Part shown: positions 23,406 through 32,892 of the stretch, one piece after another
Layout: every line of letters starts with the position of its first letter
How positions within the stretch are numbered: the first letter of the stretch is position 1
Assembly: GCA_947167515.1 (NCBI GenBank)
Contig: CAMVIM010000035.1
Coordinates: forward strand, 1 to 36,202
Direction: 5' to 3'
Length of the DNA: 36,202 nt
DNA from: an uncultured Prevotellaceae bacterium
Lineage (GTDB): Bacteria; Bacteroidota; Bacteroidia; Bacteroidales; Bacteroidaceae
The notes under the pieces: model-generated
The model's input: the letters and a program-made list of their open reading frames with translations, nothing else
The model's database searches: none
Told to the model about the DNA's origin: nothing
Made by a program: the position numbers and the translations under genes

Positions 23406-25724
23406 TCATCTTCCCGAATAGCTGGTGGCAGCCTTGCACGTGGTTGACGTGGAACCGATGGTCACGGTGTAACTGCTGCCAGACGTGAGGCCTGGGCAAC
23501 TGAGCAGATAGCTAAAGCCTGAGCTGGAGTTGCCACCGCCACCGGGGCCTCCTCCACCACCAGGACCAAAGCCCCCGCCACCACCAGGACCAAAGCCACC
23601 GCCACCACCAGGGCCACCCCCTCCGCCATTTGTCGGCGAGTAACCTGTTGGCACAGTGAACGAAGCCAATGTGGTCGAACCATTCTTCACGCTGACCGCT
23701 GTGCCTGCTGTGGCACTGCCCGAAGTGCTGAGCACGCACTGCGCCCCTGTAGTCGAGGTGACGGTGTTGTTGCCGCCGCCTATGCCGAGCACGGTGCCGC
23801 CCGTGATGTAGAGGCTATAACGCTCGGCTGCATCGAGGCCACACTCAGGAGTGCCGGCGCCACAAGCGATGATGGTGCCGCCTGAGATGGTCATGTTGCC
23901 ATTGCTGTCGATGCCGTCGTTGCCATTGCTCACGCCCGTCACAGTGCCACCTTCCAGAAACATGTGACTGGCCGAATTGATGGCATCGTCCGACGAACTG
24001 AAAGCATATACAGTACCACCGCTGATAGTCATTTCGCCCTTGGTCTCAATGGCCTCGTGACCACTCGATGTGGCACTGACGGAGCCACCCGTCACGGTCA
24101 ATTTGCCGTTGCTCTTGATGGCCTTGGGCTGTGCCTTGCTGTTGTTGTAGGAGTAGGTGGAACCTGTCGTGGTGGCCGTGATGTTGGCATTGTCGCTGAT
24201 GGTCAGCGTGCCGTCGGCCTTGATGCACTTGCCACCCGTACCAGTGCTCTTCAGGGTGAAGGTGCCTCCACTGATGGCCATATTGCCATCGGCATTCAGA
24301 CAGCTGGCACCCTTAGAGTCCTTTTCAATACCATCGTATGCGCCTGCACCGCTGGTTGTGATGTTGATGGTGCCACCCGTGATGGTCATGTTGCCATCGT
24401 CAGCCTTGATGCCCTTGCTGGCCGCACCACTGGAAGTGACGGTGATGGTGCCGCCATTGATGAAGACATGAGCGGCCTTCAGTCCCTTGGCGGTACAGAA
24501 ATAAGCGGCGGTGCTGGCTGCACTCGATGCACTGGCCTTGGTGGCGGCGGTGCTGGTCACCTTGACGGTGCTGCCGTCGTTGATGGTCAATGTGTTTTCA
24601 GCCGCAATGCCACGTCCAGCCGCTCCCTTCACGTTGGCCGTGATGTCGCCGCCATTCTGCACGAAGTCTTCCGCCTTGATTCCTGCCGTGTAAGACGGGT
24701 CAATGTAGCCATTGGAGTCAGTTCCGCTCAAGTCCACATCACCGTTGGCATTAAGCGTGAATGTCCCACCGCTGACCGTCACCGTGCCGTCAGCCTTGAT
24801 GCACTTGGCAGCGGCTGCAGTAGCGGTGATGTTGAGCGTTCCGCCCTCAATGTACATATTACCGCCATCCTCGTCTTCGTGGGCATCCACCTCGTCTGTC
24901 TTGACGATTTCGCCCGTCTGCTCCTCATCAATGTCACACTGTATGCCATCGTCACCCGCACCGCTGATGGTCACCGTACCGCTCTTCATCAGGAAGTATT
25001 CCTCGCAGTTAATGCCATCACTAATCGTTGAGGTGAGGTTGAGGGTGAGGTTCTTCACCGAAATGTAAGATGCGCTCTTGATGCCGTGCTTGGTGTTGCC
25101 CACCACATTGAGTGTGCCATTGCCTTGCAACTGAAGTTGTCCCTTGCTGTAGATGCAGGCTTTCTGTTCGCCATTGGCGCAGTCGGTGAGCGTGTTCTCC
25201 GTGCCTTTCTTGGCACTGAGCTGAATGCGCTTCTTATTGCTGATGTTGATGGCAGAGCCACTGGGATTGGTCAGCGTCACACCAGCCAGCGAGACGGTAC
25301 ACTTATACGAGCCTGAAAGGTCGAGCGCACCATCGGTGGAGGTGCCGGTCAACACGTAGGTGATCTCGTCATCATCCACCGCATCGGTGTTACTTTGAGC
25401 GATGCAGACATGAGCACCGCTGAGCGTCGGTGTGACATACTGTGCCACATTGCCGGCCACCGTCACTTGAGCTCTTGTGCCACTATAGGCCACGGCCACC
25501 TCGTTGTTGGTCACCTCGGTCTCGTCCACATAGATTCGGGTGATGTCGCTGATAGTGAATGTCTTGCCACAGATGGTGAGTGTGGTGCCATCGGCATAGG
25601 TCATGTCGCCAGCCTGGGCAGCAGGAAACTGCCATGTCACATCGCCAGTCACGACATTGAGCGTCTGAGCCTGTGCTGCTATCGTCAGAACCAAGGCTGC
25701 TAAAAGGGCATCTATCTTTTTCAT
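23406..25724 (-). CDS. Secreted beta-helix protein (DUF4353-like, carbohydrate-binding annotation) with Gly-rich tail
   Basis: The protein is 772 aa with a signal peptide ending AAQAQ (about 1-20). A short domain (20-95) contains FTISDITRIYVDETE, similar to the partner protein encoded upstream (FTLSNLSKMYFTETD). From about 110 to 680 there are many coils of a parallel beta-helix, with lines such as NGNMTISGGTI, ADGTVTVSGGTF and SAKGIK/DGIxSNG, as in DUF4353 proteins often labelled carbohydrate-binding. At about 699-731 lies a low-complexity (GGGGxGPGGGG) stretch, then a short C-terminal domain with two Cys. Its ATG overlaps the stop of the upstream gene (ATGA). It lacks the sorting tail of its partner. 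A surface or matrix role is inferred. Confidence 0.8.
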   Translation of the reverse strand: MKKIDALLAALVLTIAAQAQTLNVVTGDVTWQFPAAQAGDMTYADGTTLTICGKTFTISDITRIYVDETEVTNNEVAVAYSGTRAQVTVAGNVAQYVTPTLSGAHVCIAQSNTDAVDDDEITYVLTGTSTDGALDLSGSYKCTVSLAGVTLTNPSGSAINISNKKRIQLSAKKGTENTLTDCANGEQKACIYSKGQLQLQGNGTLNVVGNTKHGIKSASYISVKNLTLNLTSTISDGINCEEYFLMKSGTVTISGAGDDGIQCDIDEEQTGEIVKTDEVDAHEDEDGGNMYIEGGTLNITATAAAAKCIKADGTVTVSGGTFTLNANGDVDLSGTDSNGYIDPSYTAGIKAEDFVQNGGDITANVKGAAGRGIAAENTLTINDGSTVKVTSTAATKASASSAASTAAYFCTAKGLKAAHVFINGGTITVTSSGAASKGIKADDGNMTITGGTINITTSGAGAYDGIEKDSKGASCLNADGNMAISGGTFTLKSTGTGGKCIKADGTLTISDNANITATTTGSTYSYNNSKAQPKAIKSNGKLTVTGGSVSATSSGHEAIETKGEMTISGGTVYAFSSSDDAINSASHMFLEGGTVTGVSNGNDGIDSNGNMTISGGTIIACGAGTPECGLDAAERYSLYITGGTVLGIGGGNNTVTSTTGAQCVLSTSGSATAGTAVSVKNGSTTLASFTVPTGYSPTNGGGGGPGGGGGFGPGGGGGFGPGGGGGPGGGGNSSSGFSYLLSCPGLTSGSSYTVTIGSTSTTCKAATSYSGR
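23532..23628. repeat. Tandem 27-bp coding repeat (Gly-rich segment)
   Basis: The unit includes CCACCACCAGGACCAAAGCC and encodes GGGGGFGPG on the minus strand, with two close copies and flanking partial ones. Repeat number may vary between strains. Confidence 0.65.
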
Positions 25725-26116
25725 TTCACGGCGATTTTATAAGTTTTATCCTTGGTCTTGACAATGTACACACCCTTGGGTAGTTGACGAACCTGCGAGT
25801 GGGCTGTGGGGAGTTTCTTGCCTTGCAGGTCGTAAATTTCAGTGGCCTCATCAAGCGCAGCACTGGACAGGGACTCGATGCCTGTTGTCATACTTTCGTC
25901 GGTTTCCGTAAAATACATCTTCGAGAGGTTCGAGAGGGTGAACGACTGCTGTCCAGCCGTCAACGTGGTTCCGCTGATGGCCAGCGTCAGCGATTCGACA
26001 GGCACCGAAGCCTTTGCCCCGTCTGTGGTCTCAAAGGTCAGATAGGTGTAGCCCTCGGCACGTGCAGTCAGCACTCCTATCAAAACCATCAATAATAAAA
26101 CAATTTTCCTCATCAT
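25721..26116 (-). CDS. Small secreted protein with C-terminal sorting-like tail
   Basis: The protein is 131 aa. Signal peptide MMRKIVLLLMVLIGVLTARA; the mature part has one beta domain (about 22-75: TYLTFETTDGAKASVPV, then FTLSNLSKMYFTETD) and a tail EIYDLQGKKLP ... KGVYIVKTKDKTYKIAVK, close to type IX-like secretion tails of Prevotella. A longer frame from 26173 is rejected because the extra residues look like leader and the promoter at 26182 leaves a normal 5' region for 26116. Its stop overlaps the start of the beta-helix gene, and the shared small domain suggests that the two proteins work together on the cell surface. Function unknown. Confidence 0.72.
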   Translation of the reverse strand: MMRKIVLLLMVLIGVLTARAEGYTYLTFETTDGAKASVPVESLTLAISGTTLTAGQQSFTLSNLSKMYFTETDESMTTGIESLSSAALDEATEIYDLQGKKLPTAHSQVRQLPKGVYIVKTKDKTYKIAVK

Positions 26117-26181
26117 ACAGATTTGTTTGAGTTGTTGGTTAATTATTAGCAGTTTGTGAATCATCATGAACAATTTTGCGG

Positions 26182-26214
26182 CAAATTTACAACATGAATG
26201 CCCAATATGCCAAA
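26182..26214 (-). promoter_or_regulatory. Promoter of the two-gene surface protein unit
   Basis: On the minus strand TAAATTTG (26182-26189) and TTTG (26211-26214) are 21 bp apart, a full Bacteroidetes promoter. The leader is about 60 nt. Confidence 0.65.
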
Positions 26215-26272
26215 TCTATTCAACAAAACCCTCATTTCTTTCAACAAACACCACACACTGCCTCCCCAAGCC

Positions 26273-26304
26273 ACGACCACTCATACACGACCACTCATAC
26301 ACGA
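26273..26304. repeat. 14-bp tandem repeat upstream of the surface protein promoter
   Basis: ACGACCACTCATAC is repeated exactly (26273-26286 and 26287-26300), followed by ACGA. It lies 60-90 bp upstream of the minus-strand promoter, where an activator could bind; function is unproven. Confidence 0.5.
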
Positions 26305-26383
26305 ATAACCCCGACATGCGTACCCCAATACGACAAAGGTGCATACGGCACAACGACAAAAGTGTGTAGCCGTTATCAATTAG

Positions 26384-26466
26384 AATTGTAAACTTTGAGT
26401 TCTAAAACTCAAGGTTTAGGTTTTAGAACTCAAAGTTTGAATTTTACAACTCAAACTTTAGAATTT
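26384..26466. repeat. AT-rich block of nested inverted and tandem repeats
   Basis: An 18-bp perfect inverted repeat (AACTTTGAGTTCTAAAAC at 26391-26408, complement at 26420-26437, 11-nt loop) overlaps three roughly 21-bp imperfect direct repeats containing AACTCAAGGTTT, AACTCAAAGTTT and AACTCAAACTTT. The 520-bp gap 26174-26692 otherwise holds only the promoters noted and no convincing gene. The block could be a protein-binding array or a mobile palindrome. Confidence 0.6.
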
Positions 26467-26615
26467 ATGTGGATGTGCTTGTTGGAGTGAAGTAGATGTT
26501 CCATATTTGCAGCTGTAGAGATGGCGCAGAGGGGGGAAGTGATCACTCATGGCGGTGGAAAATGGAAGCCACAAGGTGTATGTGAAGGGATGAAAAGCAA
26601 TAAAAAAGCCTTTTT

Positions 26616-26647
26616 CTTGCTTATGTACTCGCTTACCCGTAACTTTG
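26616..26647 (+). promoter_or_regulatory. Promoter of the ABC-F gene
   Basis: CTTG at 26616-26619 and TAACTTTG at 26640-26647 are 20 bp apart. The gene begins 46 bp downstream. Confidence 0.6.
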
Positions 26648-26692
26648 CACAGAAAATGGAACGAGTGTTCCTCCGATTGATAAAAAGGATTC

Positions 26693-28711
<2,019 letters not shown>

Positions 28712-28798
28712 ACGAATAAAAAAGTTCATTAGTGACTATTTTAGAAACAAACAATTAAGTTTTTTTTAGAAAAATATGTTCATTTCATTTTTTTTGCG

Positions 28799-28806
28799 TA
28801 ATTTTG
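28799..28806 (+). promoter_or_regulatory. Promoter of the 938-aa surface protein gene
   Basis: TAATTTTG matches the -7 box, 63 bp before the ATG at 28869. The upstream stretch is strongly AT-rich, with T-tracts. Confidence 0.6.
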
Positions 28807-28868
28807 CCGCCAAGAAAGAATTACTATACATCTTTTTATTACTAACTATTTAATTAAATCCATTTTTT

Positions 28869-31685
28869 ATGAAGAAAATCTTTACTCTTTTAGCGATGGC
28901 TCTGCTGACCTTCGCCGGTGCCAATGCACAAGAGGAAGTACCTCCTGTTGTTTACACCAAAACATTCAATGCAGTTTTGGCAGATGCCAAGTTCTTGGTG
29001 GCAAGTGACCACTACCCAGAAGGACGAACTGACTTGCAGACAGCCATTGAAGCTGCAGAAAAAGCCATCACTGATGGACCAGACCCTGGAAGTGATGACA
29101 TTTTCGACAACACTTATGTACGTGACCGACTGCTCGAACTGCAGATGGCCATTGACGAGTTTGTGTTTGCCAATAAGCATGCGGATGCAACAGAGATGAT
29201 TGCCAACCCCAGCTTCAACAAGGATGCCACCAACTCTAAGACTGTCACATCGTGGACTGTGAACAACTTCAAACAGAATCGCCGTAGTGTGAGCTACAGC
29301 AGTACCCGCATGAACGAGAACAACTTGAGATACACAATGACCGACTTCGTAGAGCAATGGGCTGCAACCAGCGTTGGTCAGCTTTCTGGTTCAGGCAGCA
29401 TTGAGCAGGTTGTCAGCAAGTTGCCAGCAGGACACTACCGTCTCACTGCTGACATTTTGGTAGTCAATCAAAAGGAGGTTGACGACAACGAAGAAGCTGT
29501 AGGTGTACAGCTCTATGCTAATGATGTTGTCCGTGAAATAGGTCTGACAGATGTTAAGACCGGCACCAACGCCGCTGCCTTCAGCGTTGACTTCGACATC
29601 GCAGAGAACGAAGATGCCACCATCGGCCTCCGTTTCGAGAACGTGAACTTTAACTGGATGGGATGGGACAACGTGACGCTCTTCTACATTGGCGACCCCG
29701 ACAACTATAACAGCGTGGTGGATGCCCAGAAGCTGGTGGAAGCCAAAGAAGCACTGGGAGCTTCGTTGACAGCAGCCCGCAACGCTCTTGATGGTGAAGA
29801 TACACCTCTCTATCGTTCAGAACTGCAAACGGCTATCACGAATGCAGAAACTGCATTAACTGAAGTGACCACTTATCAAGAAGCAGAAGAAGCCAAGAGC
29901 ACCTTGGATGCTGAGGTTACCGCATTCAACAACAACAACAAGCACTACACCAACCTGAAGACTGCTATTGCCGATGCTGAGGCACTCGTTGCTTCGGGTG
30001 AACTGGAAGCAGGCACCGCTGACTACCAAACAGCCATCGGCATAGCCAAGGGAGTATTGGAAACAGCTATTCTCAGCACTACCGATGAGGCCATTGCTCA
30101 GCTGCAAAGCGCACTGGCTGACCTGAAGGTAGCAGAGTTAGTTTACCGTACAGCCAATGCCAGCTATGCTCACCCAGCCAATGTTATCACGAACGGCAAG
30201 ATGAGTAGCACTGACGGATGGGAAATTCTGGTGCCCGGTTCAAATCCTGGTCTCCACATTAACACATCTGGTAATGTCACCAATTTCAGCAAGCCATTCA
30301 TGGAATGCTGGGTGAACAACACCAACTACGGTCAGGAGAACTATGCACGTCAGACGGTTACAGCTCTGCCTAATGGTATGGAGCTGCCCAAGGGCTTATA
30401 CGTGCTAAAGGCCGCCGCATTGGCCACTCGCCAAGATCAGGCTGACCTTGAAGTGTCAGGTGTTACGCTGAAACTGGGCGACGAGGAAGTGGCTGTACAC
30501 ACTGCAAATGGTGTGGGTGAAATCTACAGAATTGAATTTGAGAAGACCACTGCCGGCGGTGAACTCACTTTCGGTCTGTTCATCGATGCAAGCACGGATG
30601 CCAACTGGATTGCATGGGACGAAGTGGAACTGCAATTTGTAGGTGATGCCGACAAATACTACGAAGACTATACAGAAGCCGTACTGGGTGAAAGCATGAA
30701 ACAGCTGAAAGAGGCGGTGGCTGATGCCAATGCGTTGGTACAGAGCGTTGACCCGAATGGCATTGATATAGAATACACCGACCTTGTTTATTATATAGAG
30801 GAAGCTCAAGGGATTATTGAAAACCCCACCAGCGCGGAAGCTACCAAGGAAAACATTGAAGAGTTGCTGAAGAATCTTGCAACTGCAAAAGAAGAATTCT
30901 ATACCAGTGGAGTGTCGCCAAAAGACGGGCTGTTCTTTGACTTCACTTCCTTCATCAAGAATGCAGACTTCGACGTGGCAGCTGGCGATGAATGGGAGTT
31001 GGACACTGAAGTTAATTCAGACAAATTGCCTGATGGCACCGACTGCGCTTATTGGTGGTTTGGCAGCAGCACAACCTTCTCTCTCGTCCAAGACTTCAGC
31101 CAGACAATCAGCAACCTGCCAGCAGGTAATTATCTGCTCGACGTGAGGGCTGCCATCCGCGTGGACATGAACTATGCAGTTGATGGCTATACCGAAGCGA
31201 ATCTGCCCAACAACTTGACATCATGCAAAGTGTATGCCAACGAGGAAAGCACAGATGTACATCCTTTCTTCTATATAGACGAAGCTAAGGGGCTGACACT
31301 GGAAAGCATGCTGGCCATGACTAACGACTACGACTACCGCCACGGAAATGGCACCCTCATCGACTATATGCTGAAGGGGACTGACTATTTCCACAGCTAC
31401 GTGCCATTCAGCATCGAAGGAGGAGAAGATGTAAAGGTTGGATTCCACCTCGAATTGCCTAAGCGTGGAGGTCAGATGCCATTCATCGACTACTTCCACC
31501 TCACATACTACGGAAATCAGGATGTTGAAGAGATGGTAGGCATTGCTTCACCTGAGATGAAGGCCGCCGTTGCTCCAAGAGGCATCTACAACCTCAACGG
31601 TCAGCTGGTACGCCGCAGCAACTCTACAGAAGGTCTGGCTAAGGGTCTGTACATCATCGACGGCAAGAAAGTGTCTGTTCGCTAA
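28869..31685 (+). CDS. Modular secreted protein with FIVAR-like helical and jelly-roll modules
   Basis: The protein is 938 aa with a signal peptide ending GANAQ (about 1-21). A helical stretch (about 30-105) is followed by a jelly-roll module (about 110-275, SKLPAGHYRLTADI), a FIVAR-like helical region rich in Ala, Glu and Thr (about 285-420), a second jelly roll (about 430-590, ELPKGLYVLKAAA), more helices (about 595-690) and a third jelly roll (about 700-880, SNLPAGNYLLDVRA). The end, IYNLNGQLVRR ... KGLYIIDGKKVSVR, is a sorting-like tail. No catalytic signature is seen. It shares its plan with the 14329-18027 protein, and both probably bind glycans or other ligands at the surface (inference). 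Single-gene unit ending at a strong hairpin. Confidence 0.78.
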   Translation: MKKIFTLLAMALLTFAGANAQEEVPPVVYTKTFNAVLADAKFLVASDHYPEGRTDLQTAIEAAEKAITDGPDPGSDDIFDNTYVRDRLLELQMAIDEFVFANKHADATEMIANPSFNKDATNSKTVTSWTVNNFKQNRRSVSYSSTRMNENNLRYTMTDFVEQWAATSVGQLSGSGSIEQVVSKLPAGHYRLTADILVVNQKEVDDNEEAVGVQLYANDVVREIGLTDVKTGTNAAAFSVDFDIAENEDATIGLRFENVNFNWMGWDNVTLFYIGDPDNYNSVVDAQKLVEAKEALGASLTAARNALDGEDTPLYRSELQTAITNAETALTEVTTYQEAEEAKSTLDAEVTAFNNNNKHYTNLKTAIADAEALVASGELEAGTADYQTAIGIAKGVLETAILSTTDEAIAQLQSALADLKVAELVYRTANASYAHPANVITNGKMSSTDGWEILVPGSNPGLHINTSGNVTNFSKPFMECWVNNTNYGQENYARQTVTALPNGMELPKGLYVLKAAALATRQDQADLEVSGVTLKLGDEEVAVHTANGVGEIYRIEFEKTTAGGELTFGLFIDASTDANWIAWDEVELQFVGDADKYYEDYTEAVLGESMKQLKEAVADANALVQSVDPNGIDIEYTDLVYYIEEAQGIIENPTSAEATKENIEELLKNLATAKEEFYTSGVSPKDGLFFDFTSFIKNADFDVAAGDEWELDTEVNSDKLPDGTDCAYWWFGSSTTFSLVQDFSQTISNLPAGNYLLDVRAAIRVDMNYAVDGYTEANLPNNLTSCKVYANEESTDVHPFFYIDEAKGLTLESMLAMTNDYDYRHGNGTLIDYMLKGTDYFHSYVPFSIEGGEDVKVGFHLELPKRGGQMPFIDYFHLTYYGNQDVEEMVGIASPEMKAAVAPRGIYNLNGQLVRRSNSTEGLAKGLYIIDGKKVSVR

Positions 31686-31720
31686 CATACAATGATGCCA
31701 CCCTAAAAAGAGGGCATCAC

Positions 31721-31776
31721 CCTAAAAACCAGGGGCGAACGCTGTGTACAAGCAGCGTTCGCCCCTGGTTTTTAGG
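31721..31776. terminator. Perfect 24-bp hairpin between convergent genes (probable bidirectional terminator)
   Basis: Arms 31721-31744 and 31753-31776 are exact complements around the 8-nt loop TGTACAAG. The stem has AAAAACC at its base and GTTTTTAGG on the other side, so it provides a short T-run in both directions. It lies between the 938-aa gene and the RlpA-like gene. Confidence 0.7.
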
Positions 31777-31795
31777 ATAATGTCTCATCAGCTGT

Positions 31796-32326
31796 TCACT
31801 CCATTACCCACACCTCCACAGGCACCACCCCTGCACTCAGCATGCCCAGCACTTCTGCCGCTTTGTTGCTGAGATCGACAATGCGACCTTTGGCAAAGGG
31901 GCCTCGGTCTTTCACCGTCACGACGACTTCCTTGCCATTCTTCGTGTTCACCACTCGAAGCTTGGTGCCAAAAGGTAATGTCTTGTGCGCACAAAAAAAG
32001 CCGTTTTTGTCATAGCGTTCGCCCGAAGCCATCATCCGCCCATGCGTCTTGGCCGAATAGTAAGTGGCCAGCCCCGTTTCATGCAAGGTGCCTTTCGAAG
32101 CCTTCTCCGACAAGTCTTTCTCTGAGGAAGCTGCCGACGATGCACCCTTTGAGGAAGGGTTCTCTTCTTCCGAAGGACAGACAAATACAGGCAACACCTC
32201 CCCTTCTCCCCAATGCACAGGGCTGGCGAGATTCCTCGATGGATGCAACTCCTGACTGTAGCACCGCAGCGAGGGCATCACAAGACACAGGCAAGCAAAA
32301 GCATGACGAAAGGCATGATTGGACAT
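31796..32326 (-). CDS. rlpA: RlpA-like double-psi beta-barrel protein (septal ring / cell-wall)
   Basis: The protein is 176 aa. An N-terminal signal region (about 1-25) ends CYSQ; the Cys at 22 is in PSLRC, which is a poor lipobox, so secretion by signal peptidase I is as likely as a lipoprotein. A Ser/Glu/Lys-rich linker runs from 50 to 80. The RlpA barrel runs from 84 to 176 with GLATYYSAKTHGRMMASGE, CAHKTLPFGTKLRVVN and VKDRGPFAKGRIVDLSNKAA. Relatives bind or cleave peptidoglycan strands lacking stem peptides. There is no SPOR domain, usual for short Bacteroidetes members. Divergent from the tRNA genes. Confidence 0.88.
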   Translation of the reverse strand: MSNHAFRHAFACLCLVMPSLRCYSQELHPSRNLASPVHWGEGEVLPVFVCPSEEENPSSKGASSAASSEKDLSEKASKGTLHETGLATYYSAKTHGRMMASGERYDKNGFFCAHKTLPFGTKLRVVNTKNGKEVVVTVKDRGPFAKGRIVDLSNKAAEVLGMLSAGVVPVEVWVME

Positions 32327-32359
32327 AAGAAAAGGTATTTTCTGGTTGGATAAGAGTTA

Positions 32360-32391
32360 CAAAGTAACGGAAAAATCCCGACTCTCACAAT
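32360..32391 (-). promoter_or_regulatory. Weak promoter of the RlpA-like gene
   Basis: On the minus strand TTACTTTG (one base off TAnnTTTG) and ATTG 20 bp upstream. The -7 box is inside the small palindrome GTTACaaaGTAAC. Confidence 0.4.
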
Positions 32392-32416
32392 TTTTCCGCA
32401 AAAAAAAACCGAAATG

Positions 32417-32448
32417 TTTGGCTGCATCGTCAAAAAGCCGTACCTTTG
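32417..32448 (+). promoter_or_regulatory. Promoter of the tRNA genes
   Basis: TTTG at 32417-32420 and TACCTTTG at 32441-32448, 20 bp apart: a full consensus promoter, with the first tRNA starting 50 bp later. Confidence 0.7.
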
Positions 32449-32498
32449 CACTCGCAATTGAGAGATACCCCTCACTCCAGTTGCCAAAGACACTACAT

Positions 32499-32571
32499 CG
32501 CGGGGTGGAGCAGTTGGTAGCTCGCCAGGCTCATAACCTGGAGGTCGCATGTTCGAGTCCTGCCCCCGCAA
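32499..32571 (+). tRNA. tRNA-Met (CAT), initiator type
   Basis: A complete cloverleaf of 73 nt with acceptor CGCGGGG/CCCCGCA, leaving a C1.A72 mismatch typical of bacterial initiator tRNA. Position 11:24 in the D stem is A:T, also an initiator sign. The anticodon loop is CTCATAA. Odd points: the anticodon stem has CCAGG/CCTGG, not three G:C pairs next to the loop, and the T stem has one T.C mismatch. CCA is not encoded. Confidence 0.88.
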
Positions 32572-32577
32572 CTAATT

Positions 32578-32690
32578 CAATTGAAAATTGACAATTGAAA
32601 ATTGATAATTGGCTCCGCCGAGCTAAAGGTTGCCATCCGGCTTATGAACAATGCAGTCTAATTATCAATTATCAATTGTCAATTATCGAT
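32578..32690. repeat. AT-rich palindromic element between the tRNA genes
   Basis: A left arm of repeated ATTGAAAATTGA/CAATTGAAAATTGATAATT units (to 32610) faces its near-perfect complement at 32660-32688 (about 26 of 28 positions). The 49-nt centre holds the short hairpin GCTCCGCCGAGC. Similar TTGAAAATTGA stretches occur at 6879-6897 and, inverted, at 21369-21393, so it may be a dispersed repeat family. Confidence 0.6.
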
Positions 32691-32704
32691 TTAACAGCCA
32701 CCGT

Positions 32705-32788
32705 GCCGGAATGGTGGAATGGTAGACACGAGGGACTTAAAATCCCTTGGGCATTGCGCCCGTGCGGGTTCGAGCCCCGCTTCCGGTA
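32705..32788 (+). tRNA. tRNA-Leu (TAA)
   Basis: An 84-nt class II tRNA with a long variable arm. Acceptor GCCGGAA/TTCCGGT (G1.T72 wobble), anticodon arm GGGACTTAAAATCCC with anticodon TAA, and T arm GCGGGTTCGAGCCCCGC. CCA is encoded at 32789-32791. It shares the promoter with tRNA-Met and is followed at once by a terminator. Confidence 0.93.
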
Positions 32789-32798
32789 CCACAAAAAG

Positions 32799-32844
32799 AG
32801 AAGTGCGTCGCTGACCAGAAGGTTTGCGACGCACTTCTTTTTTA
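32799..32844 (+). terminator. Rho-independent terminator after the tRNA genes
   Basis: A 13-bp perfect stem AGAAGTGCGTCGC (32799-32811 with 32826-32838) and a T-run of six. It ends the tRNA unit and faces the GH30-GH43 gene coming from the right. Confidence 0.85.
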
Positions 32845-32892
32845 TGCGGTTTTTACTCGATGGTATGCATACTCATTTGATGCATGCGGTTT

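Noticed and set aside
23964-25031. Plus-strand frame of 355 codons opposite the beta-helix gene
   Set aside because: Caused by the repetitive low-complexity coding sequence on the other strand; no motif or signal peptide.
23535-25700. Possible CRISPR-like array from regular repeats
   Set aside because: The repeats are in frame and encode beta-helix coils or Gly-rich units; there is no constant repeat with unique spacers.
26166-26391. Two short plus-strand frames (67 and 71 codons) in the repeat-rich gap
   Set aside because: Low-complexity Thr/His/Pro sequence produced by tandem repeats, with no promoter in the right place.
32319-32591. 90-codon plus-strand frame running into tRNA-Met
   Set aside because: It spans the promoter and the tRNA gene, so it cannot be a real protein gene.
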